From assembly GCF_036088315.1 (NCBI RefSeq), contig NZ_CP107996.1:6499001-6563000 (forward strand): a stretch of DNA of 64,000 nt, in the 5' to 3' direction. This stretch comes from Streptomyces sp. NBC_00344 (GTDB lineage: Bacteria > Actinomycetota > Actinomycetes > Streptomycetales > Streptomycetaceae). The notes beneath the pieces are model-generated. The model was not told where the DNA came from. It saw only the letters and a list, made by a program, of their open reading frames with translations, and did no database searches. Positions 39,176 through 49,253 of this stretch are shown here, piece after piece. How positions within the stretch are numbered: the first letter of the stretch is position 1; every line of letters starts with the position of its first letter. Made by a program: the position numbers and the translations under genes.

Positions 39176-39994
39176 TCAGGGCGCGGTGAAGAAGGTGGGG
39201 AAGCGGGGCGCAAGCCATGGTTTGCGGCCCCAGGTGAGAACGCGGCCGCGTGCGATGGCACCCCAGGGGTCGCAGCGGCCGAGCGCGATCAGCAGAAATG
39301 TCACCGGCTCGATGAGGATGGTGCAGTCCGGCCGGGTGATGGGGCGTGAACTGATCGTCACTTCGCCGTTGGTGAAGATCACTCCGAAGGCCGCGGTGCC
39401 CCACAGCCGAACCGCGAAGCGTGCGGTCAGGCCGGCTGCGGCACCGGCCACGACGTTCGGCATGGTCGCCATCATGAAGGGCATGGACAGCTCGACACGC
39501 TTGCGATCGAGCATGTGGGCTCCGCCCACCGCGCGGGCGAGATCGTATCCGTGCCCGAGCATGTGCGTGAGCAGGTACGACCCGAATGTCGCCAGGTCCA
39601 TCGCGCCCAAGGGCGTGTCCACGGTGTCCTCGGGTGAACGCAGGTCCACAGCTCTGAGGAAGGCGTCTGCCTGGGCCACGATCATCTCGGCCAGCGGTTC
39701 GGCCGCGCGCTGACCGAATTGGGCGAGGGCGACTTCATTGGCCGCCGCGAGGCTCTGTGGCGTCCCGTCACCGTGGCTGCGCCCCTGGCCGGCCGCTATG
39801 TCGGCCATCAGCTGGTTGGCTTGCGCCAAGTGGGCCGCCGCCTCGCCGACAGTCCACTCGGAGCCCGGGACCGGTCCATCCGTGTCCGCACGGCCGCGTA
39901 GTTGCGCTGCGATCTCCGCTGCGGTCCCGCGGATCGCTTCGCTGAGCCCCTCGGGCAGTGCGCCACGCCGGGCGGGTGCAGATATCGGCTCCAT
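39176..39994 (-). CDS. Maleylpyruvate isomerase family mycothiol-dependent enzyme
   Basis: DinB/MDMPI-fold protein of 272 residues. The N-terminal helical bundle shows AAQLRGRADTDGPVPGSEWTVGEAAAHLAQANQLM; the His in AHLAQ and those in THMLGHGYDLARAVG are the expected metal ligands. The C-terminal part (AGLTARFAVRLWGTAAFGVIFTNGEVTISSRPITRPDCTI) is an SCP2-like domain. Such enzymes use mycothiol as thiol cofactor, consistent with an actinomycete. The substrate is not known. The ATG is preceded by AAAGGGAGA. Confidence 0.88.
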   Translation of the reverse strand: MEPISAPARRGALPEGLSEAIRGTAAEIAAQLRGRADTDGPVPGSEWTVGEAAAHLAQANQLMADIAAGQGRSHGDGTPQSLAAANEVALAQFGQRAAEPLAEMIVAQADAFLRAVDLRSPEDTVDTPLGAMDLATFGSYLLTHMLGHGYDLARAVGGAHMLDRKRVELSMPFMMATMPNVVAGAAAGLTARFAVRLWGTAAFGVIFTNGEVTISSRPITRPDCTILIEPVTFLLIALGRCDPWGAIARGRVLTWGRKPWLAPRFPTFFTAP

Positions 39995-40176
39995 GCTGTC
40001 TCCCTTTCACGGGACCAGCCCTTCGACGGCAGGTCCGGCCACTGCGTGCAGAGTGCCAGTAGCCCTGGCGAGGACTGTAAGCGGGTGGCAGTCGGCGCCG
40101 GCCGGCAGACCGGGAAGGCCATGACGCTTCCCTCGGCGCAGGCATGCGGCCGGCTGCGCTGACAGCCCGCCGGACT

Positions 40177-41187
40177 TCAGGAGTCGGAATCGCCCACGGG
40201 CGGGGGCCCGGCCGACGGGGGTCTGGGCTGCTCGACTCCGGGGGTGAGTTGTTCCACCAGGTCGGCCAGCTCTCCACACGCTCGTTCGATCTTGCGAGTG
40301 ATGTTCTGCTGTTCGGTGACGATCGCAGCCAGCAGGAGGGCGGTCAGTGCCACCGCGCCGTTGAAGGCTGCCACCGTGGCCGTGACTTCGAAGAGCGTCT
40401 GGCCGGCGAAGGGACCGATCCCATCGGTCGCGGACAGGACAGCCAGTACGGAGGCCAGAGCCGCGCAGGGGGCACTCCCGGGAAGCTGGAACCGCAGGGC
40501 AGCCCAGATGACGAGGGGAAAGGTGAGGAAGAGGAACGAGAACGAGCTTCTGGTGGCCAGCAGGTTGAGGGGGACTGCCGTCACCAGCAGCACGGTGGCT
40601 TCCACCCAGCGGTCGCTGGAGCGGGGCCGGCGGAGCCTGCGCAGGACGAGGAGCAGCGGAGTGACCACGAGAACGCCCAGACTGTCGCCGGCCCACCACG
40701 CCAACCAGACCCGCCAGAACTGGCTGTGGGGAAGCTTCCCGGTGAGCGTCAGCACACCGGCCCCCACGGTGGCGCTGACCAGCATCCCCGCCACGGCGCC
40801 GAGAAAGACCAGAGCGGCACCGTCACGCAGCCGGTTCAGCTCCATCCGGAACCCCATCCTGCGCAGCAACAGGAAGGAGCACAGGGGGGCGAGTGTGTTG
40901 CCCGCCACGATGGCGATGTCGGAGGGACCGAGTGCGTCGCTGATCGTGGCAACGGAGAGCAGGGCGCCGGCCGCCACACCGGGCAGCATCCGAAGGCCCA
41001 GGTAGAGGAAGCTGCTGAGCGCGACACCAGCAGGAAGCCACAAAGGCGTGACGACCGCACCGTCCACGACCACTTCCCTGAGCAGGCCGAGTCGGGCCGA
41101 CGCGTAGTACGCGGCGGCAACCACGACCATCTGTCCCACAACCACGGCCGGTCGGCTGTTGTCGGGACTGAAGAACCTGCTTGCCAT
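40177..41187 (-). CDS. MASE1-domain integral membrane protein
   Basis: Protein of 336 residues with about eight membrane spans and the MASE1 sensor pattern: YYASARLGLL, VTPLWLPAGVALSSFLYLGLRMLPGVAAGALL, FWRVWLAWWAGDSLGVLVVTPLLL. MASE1 domains usually precede GGDEF, EAL or kinase output domains; here only a short cytoplasmic helix (EQQNITRKIERACGELADLVEQLTPG) and a Pro-rich tail follow. It is therefore a stand-alone sensor or transport-like MASE1 protein, a form common in streptomycetes. The ligand is unknown. Confidence 0.87.
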   Translation of the reverse strand: MASRFFSPDNSRPAVVVGQMVVVAAAYYASARLGLLREVVVDGAVVTPLWLPAGVALSSFLYLGLRMLPGVAAGALLSVATISDALGPSDIAIVAGNTLAPLCSFLLLRRMGFRMELNRLRDGAALVFLGAVAGMLVSATVGAGVLTLTGKLPHSQFWRVWLAWWAGDSLGVLVVTPLLLVLRRLRRPRSSDRWVEATVLLVTAVPLNLLATRSSFSFLFLTFPLVIWAALRFQLPGSAPCAALASVLAVLSATDGIGPFAGQTLFEVTATVAAFNGAVALTALLLAAIVTEQQNITRKIERACGELADLVEQLTPGVEQPRPPSAGPPPVGDSDS

Positions 41188-41891
41188 CAGGCGGCCGACC
41201 GCTCATCGCCGGGACACACCGGCACTCGGCGCCGAGTGCCGGCCCCGGCGGCCGAGGGAGCCCGGACGAGCCGCCCTGCCGTACAGCCGCCGCACGCGTC
41301 CGGTGTTCCGCCGCCGATCCGCATCCGCGGCGGGCGCGGACGTGTTGTCCCCGGCGCAATGCTCGTTGCCGGCGCCCCGCCGCGACGCAGCCTCAACCGC
41401 CGAGGCCGGGTGAGAAGTGCAGGGCGCGCTGGCTCTTGTCTCTCCGGGTGGCGGCGTGCTTCATGCGGCCATCGAAGTTCTTGTCGCTGCCGGAATCCGG
41501 TACCGACACGCCCGCCGCCATGATGATCACCGAAACGGTCAGGCTCATCGGAGGGCGCATGAGGCCGGTCAGCGCAGTTCCCCCTGTGGTCCGCACCGGT
41601 CCGGGCACATCCATGCACGCGGAGGTGCTCCCCTCCTGACCGCCCGCATGACCGTCCGGTCGTTGCCGGACGGCCTCATGGCGGGCGCAGGCCGGTCGCC
41701 CTACTGCGACACATCCCGTGTCGGTCCGCCGGAGTCCCAGCGGTGGCGGATATCACGGAAAGTGACATATTGGTCCCTGAGGGCGGTCTCCGAGCGCCGC
41801 GCGCCGACCGGACGGCCCGGCTGTCCATGCGGACCCATGTCCGCTCAGGCAGTCCGCCTGCAGGCCGACCGTTTTCCGGAGGGAGCCCCGG
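41188..41891. other. Intergenic, one weak small open frame
   Basis: About 700 bp between the MASE1 gene and the phosphoglucomutase gene. A 73-codon minus-strand frame at 41393-41614 (with MRPPMSLTVSVIIMAAG inside) has fair third-position G/C bias but no ribosome-binding site or family, so I do not call it. A large imperfect hairpin lies at 41641-41682 (listed separately). The right end should hold the promoter for the HAD/GH65 pair. Confidence 0.4.
41641..41682. terminator. Long hairpin upstream of the HAD/GH65 pair
   Basis: Inner perfect stem CCGTCCGG (41652-41659) / CCGGACGG (41666-41673) with a 6-nt loop. The pairing extends outward through CGCCCGC and ATGA to the matching TCAT and GCGGGCG with small bulges. 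It could be a bidirectional terminator or a leader structure; no U-run is visible. Confidence 0.5.
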
Positions 41892-42683
41892 ATGAACTCT
41901 TTCGAAGAAGGACAGCCCGGACCGGCCCGCCGGGCTGCCGGTCTCGGACTGCCACCCGGGGTGCGCGCATGTCTGTTCGACCTGGACGGAGTCCTCACGC
42001 GGACGGCGGAGGTGCATGCTGCGGCTTGGCGCGAGATGTTCGACGAGTACCTTCGCCGTCGGGCCCTCGACACGGGGGAGAAATTCGTGGCCTTCGATCC
42101 CGTTGCCGATTACGACGCGTACGTGGACGGCAAACCGCGTGACGACGGGACACGTTCCTTCCTCGCGGCCCGGGGGATCGAGCTTCCCGAGGGCGATCAG
42201 CACGACGAGCCCGGAGCGCTGACCGTGCGTGCACTGGGGAACCGCAAGAACGCGATCGTGCTGCGCCGGATTCACCGGGACGGGGTGCGGGTCTTCGAGA
42301 GTTCCGTGCGCTATGTACACGCCGCACGGAAGGCCGGGCTGCGCCGTGCGGTGGTCTCATCGAGCACCAACTGCCGCGATGTCCTGGTGGCTGCCGGGAT
42401 CGAAGATCTCTTCGAGGTACGCGTGGACGGGCTGACCGCCCGGAAGGAGAGCCTGGCCGGTAAACCCGCCCCCGACATGTTCCTCAGGGCCGCGGCAGCG
42501 CTGAGTGTGCTCCCTGCGCAGGCCGCTGTCTTCGAGGACGCACTGGCCGGTGTGGCAGCCGGCCGCGCGGGCGACTTCGGACTTGTGGTGGGGGTCGACC
42601 GGGCGCACCAGGCGCATGAGCTGAAGACACACGGCGCCGACATCGTGGTGGAAGACCTTGCCGAACTCCTGGACCTTTCATGA
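41892..42683 (+). CDS. Beta-phosphoglucomutase family HAD hydrolase
   Basis: HAD-superfamily protein of 263 residues that should convert beta-glucose 1-phosphate to glucose 6-phosphate. Motif [19 protein letters not shown] has nucleophile Asp30 and acid/base Asp32. The cap includes [29 protein letters not shown], typical of the beta-PGM family. Motif II is AVVSSSTN, motif III Lys is in [11 protein letters not shown], and motif IV is [13 protein letters not shown]. Its TGA overlaps the GH65 ATG (42680-42683), so product supply and use are coupled. The ATG is preceded by GGAGGGAGCC. Confidence 0.93.
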   Translation: MNSFEEGQPGPARRAAGLGLPPGVRACLFDLDGVLTRTAEVHAAAWREMFDEYLRRRALDTGEKFVAFDPVADYDAYVDGKPRDDGTRSFLAARGIELPEGDQHDEPGALTVRALGNRKNAIVLRRIHRDGVRVFESSVRYVHAARKAGLRRAVVSSSTNCRDVLVAAGIEDLFEVRVDGLTARKESLAGKPAPDMFLRAAAALSVLPAQAAVFEDALAGVAAGRAGDFGLVVGVDRAHQAHELKTHGADIVVEDLAELLDLS

Positions 42684-45082
42684 TCACCCAGCCGGAGTTT
42701 CCCGTTGAGCCCTGGTGTCTGCGGTCGACCGATCTGGGTCTGGATGTACTCGCCCAGAGCGAGTCCCTTTTCGCGCTGTCGAACGGGAACATCGGCTGGC
42801 GCGGGAACCTGGACGAGGGCGAGCCGCACGGTCTGCCGGGTTCCTACCTCAGTGGCGTCTACGAACAGCGTCCACTGCCGTACGCAGAGGCCGGTTACGG
42901 CTATCCAGAGTCCGGCCAGACGGTCATCAACGTCACCAACGGCAAGCTGATCCGGCTGCTTGTCAACGACGAGGCCTTCGATGTCCGTTACGGCGAACTG
43001 CAGGCGCACGAAAGGGTGCTGGACTTCAGGGACGGAGTGCTGCGGCGGACGGTCGATTGGGTATCGCCCGCCGGCTGCGCGGTGAGGGTGTCCTCCACCC
43101 GGCTCGTCTCCTTCGTGCAGCGGTCGATCGCGGCGGTCTGCTACGAGGTGGAACCGCTGAACGGCCCGGTGAGGGTGGTGATCCAGTCCGAGCTCGTCGC
43201 CAACGAGCAGCTGCCGCAGCCCGGGGGTGACCCCCGGGTCTCCGCCGTGCTGGATGCGCCACTGGTGGGTGAGGCGCATACGGCGGCAGAGACCCGGGCC
43301 GGGCTGTTGCACTCCACCCGTCACAGCGACCTGTGCGTCGCGGCCGCGATGGACCACGTCGTTGACGGCCCGCCCGGTACCGAGACCTCAGCGGAGAGCT
43401 TCCCTGATCTCGGGCGGGTGACCGTGACGGCTTCACTGGAGCCCGGGCGGCCGCTCCGGCTGGTCAAGTTTGTCTCGTACGGCTGGTCGGGGGCACGCTC
43501 CTTGCCCGCGGTGCGCGATCAGGCGGATGCGGCGCTCGCCGGTGCCCGGCGGACCGGCTGGGAAGGCATGCTCCGTGAACAGAAGGCTCATCTGGACCAC
43601 TTCTGGGCCGGAGCGGACGTACAGGTCGACGGGGACACCGAAGTGCAACAGGCCGTGCGTTTCGGGCTGTTCCATCTCCTGCAGGCGGGCGCCCGTGCCG
43701 AGGGCAGGGCCATCCCGGCGAAGGGCCTCACAGGTCCCGGTTACGACGGACACTGCTTCTGGGACACCGAAGCATATGTACTGCCGGTGCTCAACTACGT
43801 AGCACCCGAGGCGTCCGCCCACGCGCTGCGCTGGCGGCACAGCACGCTCCCGATGGCCATCGAGCGTGCACGCCAACTCGGTCTGGACGGCGCGGCCTTC
43901 CCTTGGCGGACGATCCACGGCGAGGAATGCTCCGGCTACTGGCCGGCCGGAACCGCGGCCTTCCACATCAATGCCGACATCGCCGACGCGGTCATCCGCT
44001 ACGTGGACGCGACAGGGGACGAAGCCTTCGAGGAGACCATCGGGGTCGAATTGCTCGTCGAGACCGCACGGCTGTGGCGGTCCCTGGGGCATCATGACCC
44101 GTCAGGGCGCTTCTGCATCGACGGAGTCACCGGCCCTGACGAATACAGCGCCGTCGCGGACAACAACGTCTACACCAACCTGCTGGCCCAGCAGAACCTC
44201 AGTGCCGCATCCGACGCGGCCCAGCGCAACCCGGAGCGAGCGCGTCAACTGGGCGTGGATGACGAGGAGATGGCTGAGTGGCGGGATGCCGCCAAGGCGA
44301 TGTACATCCCTTACGACACGACCCTCGACATCCACCCGCAGTCCGAGGGCTTCACATCGCACAGGGTGTGGGACTTCGCGGCCACCACACCGGACGACTA
44401 TCCGCTGATGCTGCACTTCCCGTACTTCGACCTGTACCGGAAGCAGGTCATCAAACAAGCCGACCTGGTCCTCGCGATGACCCGCCGTGGCGACGCGTTC
44501 ACCAAGGAGCAGAAGGCACGGAACTTCGCCTACTACGAACGGCTCACTGTGCGGGACTCCTCGTTGTCCGCCTGCACTCAGGCCGTGATGGCTGCCGAGG
44601 TGGGTCATCTTGAACTGGCCCACGACTATCTGGCCGAGGCTGCGCTGATGGACCTCGGCGATCTCGAGCACAACACCCGGGACGGCCTGCACATCGCGGC
44701 TCTCGCCGGCAGCTGGATCGCCCTGGTGGCCGGAATCGGTGGCATGCGCGACCAGATCGGGCAACTGAGCTTCGCTCCCCGCCTGCCGCCGGGCCTCACC
44801 AGGCTCGCTTTCGTGGTGTCCCCCAAACGGCGGCGTCTGCGGGTCGAAGTGACGGCGGAATCGGCCGTCTACACCTTGGTGGACGGGCCACCGCTGGAGT
44901 TCCTCCACCACGGGCAGCCCGTCAGTGTGTCGGCCGGCGCCCCGCAGGAATGCCCGATCTCCGCGTCCCCGCCGCTCACCGCACCCGTACAGCCTCCGCA
45001 CCGCGAACCCCGGCGCCGCGCGGCACCCCGTGACGCCGGGACGGACGCATCCGGAGTGATCACTCACTCCGGGAGTGACTGA
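42680..45082 (+). CDS. GH65 family disaccharide phosphorylase
   Basis: Glycoside hydrolase family 65 protein of 800 residues. The order is an N-terminal beta-sandwich ([33 protein letters not shown]), an (alpha/alpha)6 catalytic barrel ([34 protein letters not shown]) and a C-terminal beta domain. The general-acid Glu is in [18 protein letters not shown] at about residue 487. GH65 members phosphorolyse maltose, trehalose, kojibiose or nigerose with inversion, giving beta-glucose 1-phosphate, which the coupled phosphoglucomutase would use. The exact disaccharide cannot be told from the sequence; trehalose or kojibiose is plausible. The last ~50 residues are Pro/Arg-rich and look disordered. 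The stop abuts the convergent gene at 45083. Confidence 0.93.
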   Translation: MITQPEFPVEPWCLRSTDLGLDVLAQSESLFALSNGNIGWRGNLDEGEPHGLPGSYLSGVYEQRPLPYAEAGYGYPESGQTVINVTNGKLIRLLVNDEAFDVRYGELQAHERVLDFRDGVLRRTVDWVSPAGCAVRVSSTRLVSFVQRSIAAVCYEVEPLNGPVRVVIQSELVANEQLPQPGGDPRVSAVLDAPLVGEAHTAAETRAGLLHSTRHSDLCVAAAMDHVVDGPPGTETSAESFPDLGRVTVTASLEPGRPLRLVKFVSYGWSGARSLPAVRDQADAALAGARRTGWEGMLREQKAHLDHFWAGADVQVDGDTEVQQAVRFGLFHLLQAGARAEGRAIPAKGLTGPGYDGHCFWDTEAYVLPVLNYVAPEASAHALRWRHSTLPMAIERARQLGLDGAAFPWRTIHGEECSGYWPAGTAAFHINADIADAVIRYVDATGDEAFEETIGVELLVETARLWRSLGHHDPSGRFCIDGVTGPDEYSAVADNNVYTNLLAQQNLSAASDAAQRNPERARQLGVDDEEMAEWRDAAKAMYIPYDTTLDIHPQSEGFTSHRVWDFAATTPDDYPLMLHFPYFDLYRKQVIKQADLVLAMTRRGDAFTKEQKARNFAYYERLTVRDSSLSACTQAVMAAEVGHLELAHDYLAEAALMDLGDLEHNTRDGLHIAALAGSWIALVAGIGGMRDQIGQLSFAPRLPPGLTRLAFVVSPKRRRLRVEVTAESAVYTLVDGPPLEFLHHGQPVSVSAGAPQECPISASPPLTAPVQPPHREPRRRAAPRDAGTDASGVITHSGSD

Positions 45083-45571
45083 TCACCAGGCGTAGATACG
45101 GGAGATGATCTCGTGGCGCACGGCTTGGTCCGGGCCGGGGTAGGAGACCACCAGCGGCAGATGGCTCGGGTCGCGCCCCTCGACCAGGGTGAGTCCCTCG
45201 ACGTCCCGGGTGGACACATGCGCCGAGCGTGCCTTGAGCAGGCGCTCGCACCTGAGGAGGTCGTCGCGATCGGCGGCGGTCCAGATGACGTACTGGATCC
45301 CGACGGCGCCGAGTGAATGTTCCGCATGGCTGCCCATGGCGCGCAGATAGAGCTGCCATCCGTCGGCGCTGGTGAGCAACGCGGCTGTGGGTGCCCGGGT
45401 CGTCACCTCCATCAGCAGCAGTTCGCGGTAGAACTCCACCGAGGGGTCGAGTTCACGGACGAACGTCACCAGCGAGGCCGGCCGCATACCCCTGGATCCG
45501 CCCCGGGTGTCCGACGTGTCCGCCGGTACGGAATCACTGCCCGGGGACGACGACGCTGATTCGGAGCCCAT
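45083..45571 (-). CDS. VOC-family protein
   Basis: Glyoxalase/bleomycin-resistance fold protein of 162 residues. After a disordered Ser/Asp-rich N-terminus of about 28 residues, the fold begins MRPASLVTFVRELDPSVEFYRELLLMEVTTRAPTAALLTSADGWQLYL and continues with GAVGIQYVIWTAADRDDLLRCERLLKA and LPLVVSYPGPDQAVRHEIISRIYAW. Function unknown. The internal ATG at MRPASL is an alternative start. It is convergent with the GH65 gene with no gap between stops, so the two transcripts probably overlap. Confidence 0.85.
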   Translation of the reverse strand: MGSESASSSPGSDSVPADTSDTRGGSRGMRPASLVTFVRELDPSVEFYRELLLMEVTTRAPTAALLTSADGWQLYLRAMGSHAEHSLGAVGIQYVIWTAADRDDLLRCERLLKARSAHVSTRDVEGLTLVEGRDPSHLPLVVSYPGPDQAVRHEIISRIYAW

Positions 45572-45762
45572 GGCACCTCAATTGGTTCATCGACGGCGCG
45601 ACTGAATTCCCGCGGCGGGAATCGGATTCAACGCTACAGGCACGGCGTCGATTCGTCGGCCCGTGGCTGCCCGCGTGCCGCAGCCCTCTGCCCCTCGGGC
45701 ACCCCCTTGCCCACCCTCGGCCCGGCGAGTCGTCGCGCGCGCCGTGCCCACCCTGCCGTCCG

Positions 45763-47292
45763 TCAGCTGGGGACCCAACTTCCGTGGAAGCCCAGCGGGA
45801 CCCGGCCCGGCAGATGGATGCGCGCCACCGGCTCGCCGGAGAAGTCCTCCGCGGCCAGGATCACCAGATCGGCTGCGCCGCGCTCCGGATTGTGCACATA
45901 GGCGAGGGCATAGCCGTCGTCCTCGGCCGCATGCGCCTCCGAAGGGACGAACACGGCCTCGCCGACCGCGGCGTTCCGCGGGAAGCGGTGTACCTGGGTG
46001 GTACCGCGGAACAGATCGTGCTTGATCAGGGCGTTGGTGAAGAAACGATCCGGCGGCACACCGTCGGCGGAGAGATACGCCTGCCACATCTCAGCGGCCC
46101 CCGCCGCATAGGCGTAGCGGTGCCGTCGGGACACCAGTGACTCGTTCACCCGCGGAAATTCCTGCGGCCGGTCGTCGATGCGTCGCGTATGGACCTGGCC
46201 CCGGACCAGGTCCACGGTCCAGCGGTCGAGGGCGGGTGTACCGAGCGCGGTGGGGCCGTCGGTGCCGCGTCCCGCCGCGTAGAACGGCGCCGGCATCGTG
46301 GTCAGGTCGATGACCACGGACGTGCCCTCGTCGTAGGCGTTGAGGGTGTGCGAATAGAAGGTGGGAGCCACCTCGAACCACCGGAGCCCGCCCGCGCTGC
46401 TCGCATCCCTCGGCAGCACGCCGACCCGCGCCGGGTGCCTGTCGTTCCAGACGTACGGCACCAACGCACCGGCCTCGGCCGCCACCGGATCGAATGTGAC
46501 CGGCACATCGAAGATCACCACATGCTTCTCGGTCAGTGCGAAGTCATGCATCATCGGGTTGTCGGCCACCGGGATCCTCGTCGTTCGCACCACTCGCCCC
46601 GAGCGGTCCACGACGAGGTGCCGTACGTGGTCCCACGTCGGGTAGTACGTGATCGCGTGCAGTTCGTCGGCCTTGGCGTCGAATTTGGTGTGCGCGGTGA
46701 ACGCACCGCTCAGTGATCCGCGGAAGTCGTACGGGCGGAGCGTGTTCAGCTCGCCGTCGAGTTCGTAGGGCAGCGGGCCGCTCTCCTGCATCGCGAGTAT
46801 GCGCCCCTTGTACGGGATCACATGGGTGTTGCACGCGAAGTCGTTGTCCGGAACGGGGCCAGGGCCGGGTTCGCCCAGCTTTTGCGAGACGGCGGCGGAC
46901 CTGACCCATCGATTGCGATACCACTCCGCGCGGCCCTCGCGCAGTCGTACTCCGTGCACCATCCCGTCGCCGAGCATCCAGTGGTGCGCCCGCGGATCCT
47001 CAAGACCGAGAACATTGGGCCCGTTGCGGAGATAGCGGCCGTCCAGCTCGCGGGGGATACGCCCGGTCACCGGCAGGTCGAACACGGTGAGCTCTTCGGT
47101 CACCGGCGCGAAGGCACCGCTCAGGAAGGGATGGTGTCGGTCTTGGCCGGCCGGGTGCGGGCGCGCGGCCCGGGACGGCACGGCCGAGGCCCTTCCACCA
47201 CCCATACTGAGGATCCCGCCTGCCGCGGCGATCGCGGCCGTCCCGCGTACGATCCCCCGCCGGGTGAATCCGGATCGGATGTGCTCTGGCAT
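45763..47292 (-). CDS. Tat-exported carotenoid oxygenase family protein
   Basis: Carotenoid cleavage dioxygenase-family protein of 509 residues, a usual length. The N-terminus FTRRGIVRGTAAIAAAGG is a twin-arginine signal, so export is expected, which is unusual because most characterised members are cytoplasmic. Core motifs are GRYLRNGPNVLG, HWMLGDGMVHGVRL and EGTSVVIDL. The four iron-binding His appear in AFTAHTKFD, NPMMHDFALT, FYSHTLNAYDEG and the C-terminal PLGFHGSWVP. It should cleave a conjugated double bond of an apocarotenoid or stilbene-like substrate. No carotenoid genes are nearby. The start is ATG 47292 after GGGGGAG; the frame upstream is read-through. Confidence 0.9.
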   Translation of the reverse strand: MPEHIRSGFTRRGIVRGTAAIAAAGGILSMGGGRASAVPSRAARPHPAGQDRHHPFLSGAFAPVTEELTVFDLPVTGRIPRELDGRYLRNGPNVLGLEDPRAHHWMLGDGMVHGVRLREGRAEWYRNRWVRSAAVSQKLGEPGPGPVPDNDFACNTHVIPYKGRILAMQESGPLPYELDGELNTLRPYDFRGSLSGAFTAHTKFDAKADELHAITYYPTWDHVRHLVVDRSGRVVRTTRIPVADNPMMHDFALTEKHVVIFDVPVTFDPVAAEAGALVPYVWNDRHPARVGVLPRDASSAGGLRWFEVAPTFYSHTLNAYDEGTSVVIDLTTMPAPFYAAGRGTDGPTALGTPALDRWTVDLVRGQVHTRRIDDRPQEFPRVNESLVSRRHRYAYAAGAAEMWQAYLSADGVPPDRFFTNALIKHDLFRGTTQVHRFPRNAAVGEAVFVPSEAHAAEDDGYALAYVHNPERGAADLVILAAEDFSGEPVARIHLPGRVPLGFHGSWVPS

Positions 47293-47627
47293 GACGTGCT
47301 CCCCCGGAAGCGATTGGTCGGTGTGTCGGTGTGCGAACCGATGTCGATGAGTGTGCGACGGAGCACCTGACCGTGTCAGTGGGGCTGAGGACCGTGTGGG
47401 GGGTGGTGCTGAGCCCCCGCTGCCGCCGGGGCGGTGTTCCGGGTGTGGATGACGCCGGCATCCCGGCGCACGGATCGCACGCACCACGACAGGCGAATCG
47501 TTCTCACCATGCCGGCTGCGCGCATGAGCACGTGGCAGGGCGTGCGCCGAGGCCCTCACCGGCGAGAGGCCATGACCCTGGGCGCCGGAACGCATCACGG
47601 CTGAGGGCGGCCCGGCCGACAGGCGGT
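47293..47627. other. Intergenic, no gene recognised
   Basis: 335 bp between the antiporter stop and the carotenoid oxygenase start, both leftward. It should hold the oxygenase promoter and the antiporter terminator. I see no clear long hairpin and no family-like frame. Confidence 0.4.
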
Positions 47628-48845
47628 TCAGCGGGTGGGAGCGGGTGTCCCGGCCTTCCTGGCGCGTCCGTAGAACCGGCCGATCGGCTCGGAGCTCAGG
47701 CCGTGCAGCACGATGCTCATCATGACTGTCATCACCATGATGCCGGAAACGAAGTCACCACTGCTGGGCGGCAGTTCGGTGACCGCAAGGGAGCCGAACA
47801 CGATGGATGTCACGCCCCGGGGACCGAACCAGCCCAGAAAGAGCTTGTCGGTCAGTTTCAGCCCCGACCCCGCGAGTGACAGCAGGACCGGGACCATACG
47901 GACCAGTGAGATGGCGATCAGTGCGTAGAGAATCACCGCGAGGTGAAGTCCGTCCCAGAACTGGTCATTGACGATCTGCCCGAAGAGGAACCACAGCGCG
48001 ATGGTCAGGAGAGTGGCCAGATCAGCGGTCATCTCAACCGCGCTTTCCGGGAGCTGCCTCGCTGCCGGGGCGAAGCACACACCCGCGACGAAGGAGGCGA
48101 CGAACCCGTTCCCACCCAGCGCCCCGGACAAGGTGTACGCGGCCAGGGGAACCGAGAGCACACCCAACCGCAGCGCTGAGGGCTCGGTCCACCGGTGTGA
48201 CCAGGACTGGCGCATCAGCCATCCTGCCGTGCAGCCCACGGCCAGGCCCGTGGCGACGGCCCATGAGGCTGCGCCGACTGCTTCGAGTACCGCGTCCGCG
48301 TAGTGGGCACCCTTGCCGTGGGATTCTGTGTAGGCGGCGATACAGAGGAGGTAGACCGGCGAGATGATGCCGTCCTTCAGGCCTCCCTCCACATTGAGTA
48401 CGTCGCGCAGCCGCGAGGGGATCCTGCTGTCGCGGATGACCGCATAGATGGGTGCCAGATCCAGGGGCACGACGACCGTCGCGAGGATCGCCAGGACCCA
48501 GCCCGGCTGATCGGGGAAGAAGGCGAGGGCGGTCAGGAACGCAGCGAACAGGGTGAGCGGCAGCGCACCTGCCAGCAGGCGTGTGAGAAGGGCCTTTTCT
48601 CTGCCGAGGACCCCTCCGGGGACTTCGATGGCATCAACGAAGAGGAGCAGAGCCAAAATCACCTCGACCACGTGCTCGAAGGTGTGTGTGTCGAGGTCGA
48701 AATGGAGTGGGGGATGCGAGCCGCTGGTCAGCGCGATACCCGCTGCCATCATGGCAATGGGTGCGGAAATACTCCATCGCGCCAGCCGGTGCGCGAGAAG
48801 CGTCCAGACGAACAGAATTCCCACGATGATCGCAACGGCAAGCAT
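47628..48845 (-). CDS. Na+/H+ antiporter, CPA1/NhaP type
   Basis: Cation:proton antiporter of 405 residues with about 12 hydrophobic spans. Key motifs: ILALLLFVDAIEVPG, the partly conserved VVVPLDLAPIYAVIRDSRIPSRLRDVLNVEGGLKDGIISPVYLL (the NxEGGLKDG end is typical of CPA1) and FLGWFGPRGVTSIVFGSLAV near the C-terminus. It lacks the long cytoplasmic tail of larger NhaP proteins and ends shortly after the last span. It should exchange Na+ or K+ for protons in pH and salt homeostasis. Confidence 0.9.
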   Translation of the reverse strand: MLAVAIIVGILFVWTLLAHRLARWSISAPIAMMAAGIALTSGSHPPLHFDLDTHTFEHVVEVILALLLFVDAIEVPGGVLGREKALLTRLLAGALPLTLFAAFLTALAFFPDQPGWVLAILATVVVPLDLAPIYAVIRDSRIPSRLRDVLNVEGGLKDGIISPVYLLCIAAYTESHGKGAHYADAVLEAVGAASWAVATGLAVGCTAGWLMRQSWSHRWTEPSALRLGVLSVPLAAYTLSGALGGNGFVASFVAGVCFAPAARQLPESAVEMTADLATLLTIALWFLFGQIVNDQFWDGLHLAVILYALIAISLVRMVPVLLSLAGSGLKLTDKLFLGWFGPRGVTSIVFGSLAVTELPPSSGDFVSGIMVMTVMMSIVLHGLSSEPIGRFYGRARKAGTPAPTR

Positions 48846-49253
48846 GCACCCTGCTTTCGGCTGTGCGCATTCCTCTGATCCGGTCAGATTCTATGGGGTC
48901 TCCCGCAGTCCGCAGCGGATCAGCGCGCGGCGGCCGGTACGGTGAATAGAAGTGGACCGGCCTCCTGAAGCTCACACGGCGGGCGGGTCGCTCGGGGCCG
49001 TGCCCAGCCTGCTGCCTCCGTTGTGCGGCAGTACAATCTATTTATGGCCGCGTGTGAAAATCAGGTCAACGCGAACGCCGAAGCGGTGACTGTCGCCGTC
49101 GGCCTGCAGGCATACGCTCATTCGACGCCATGGCTTTCACTCATCGATTACCCCGTGACAGACGAAGAGCAGCACTGTTGCCGTCTGGCTTGTGCATCAG
49201 GTCCCTGACCGATCTGCCGAATCCGCGACGTGAATGACTGATGAGGAGCATCC
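48846..49253. other. Divergent intergenic region
   Basis: About 400 bp between the leftward antiporter and the rightward SRPBCC gene, so both promoters should lie here. A TACAAT at 49032-49037 resembles a -10 element. A 61-codon frame at 49023-49208 follows it but has mixed codon use and no family; I do not call it. Confidence 0.4.

Noticed and set aside
37861..39189. Plus-strand open frame of 442 codons over the NRPS upstream region
   Set aside because: Poor codon bias, no domain, and its end is antisense to the well-supported VOC gene.
41393..41614. 73-codon minus-strand frame as a gene
   Set aside because: Fair codon bias but no ribosome-binding site, signal or family; left as part of the intergenic note.
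49023..49208. 61-codon plus-strand frame after a TACAAT motif
   Set aside because: Mixed codon usage with several A/T third positions and no recognisable product; more likely leader DNA.
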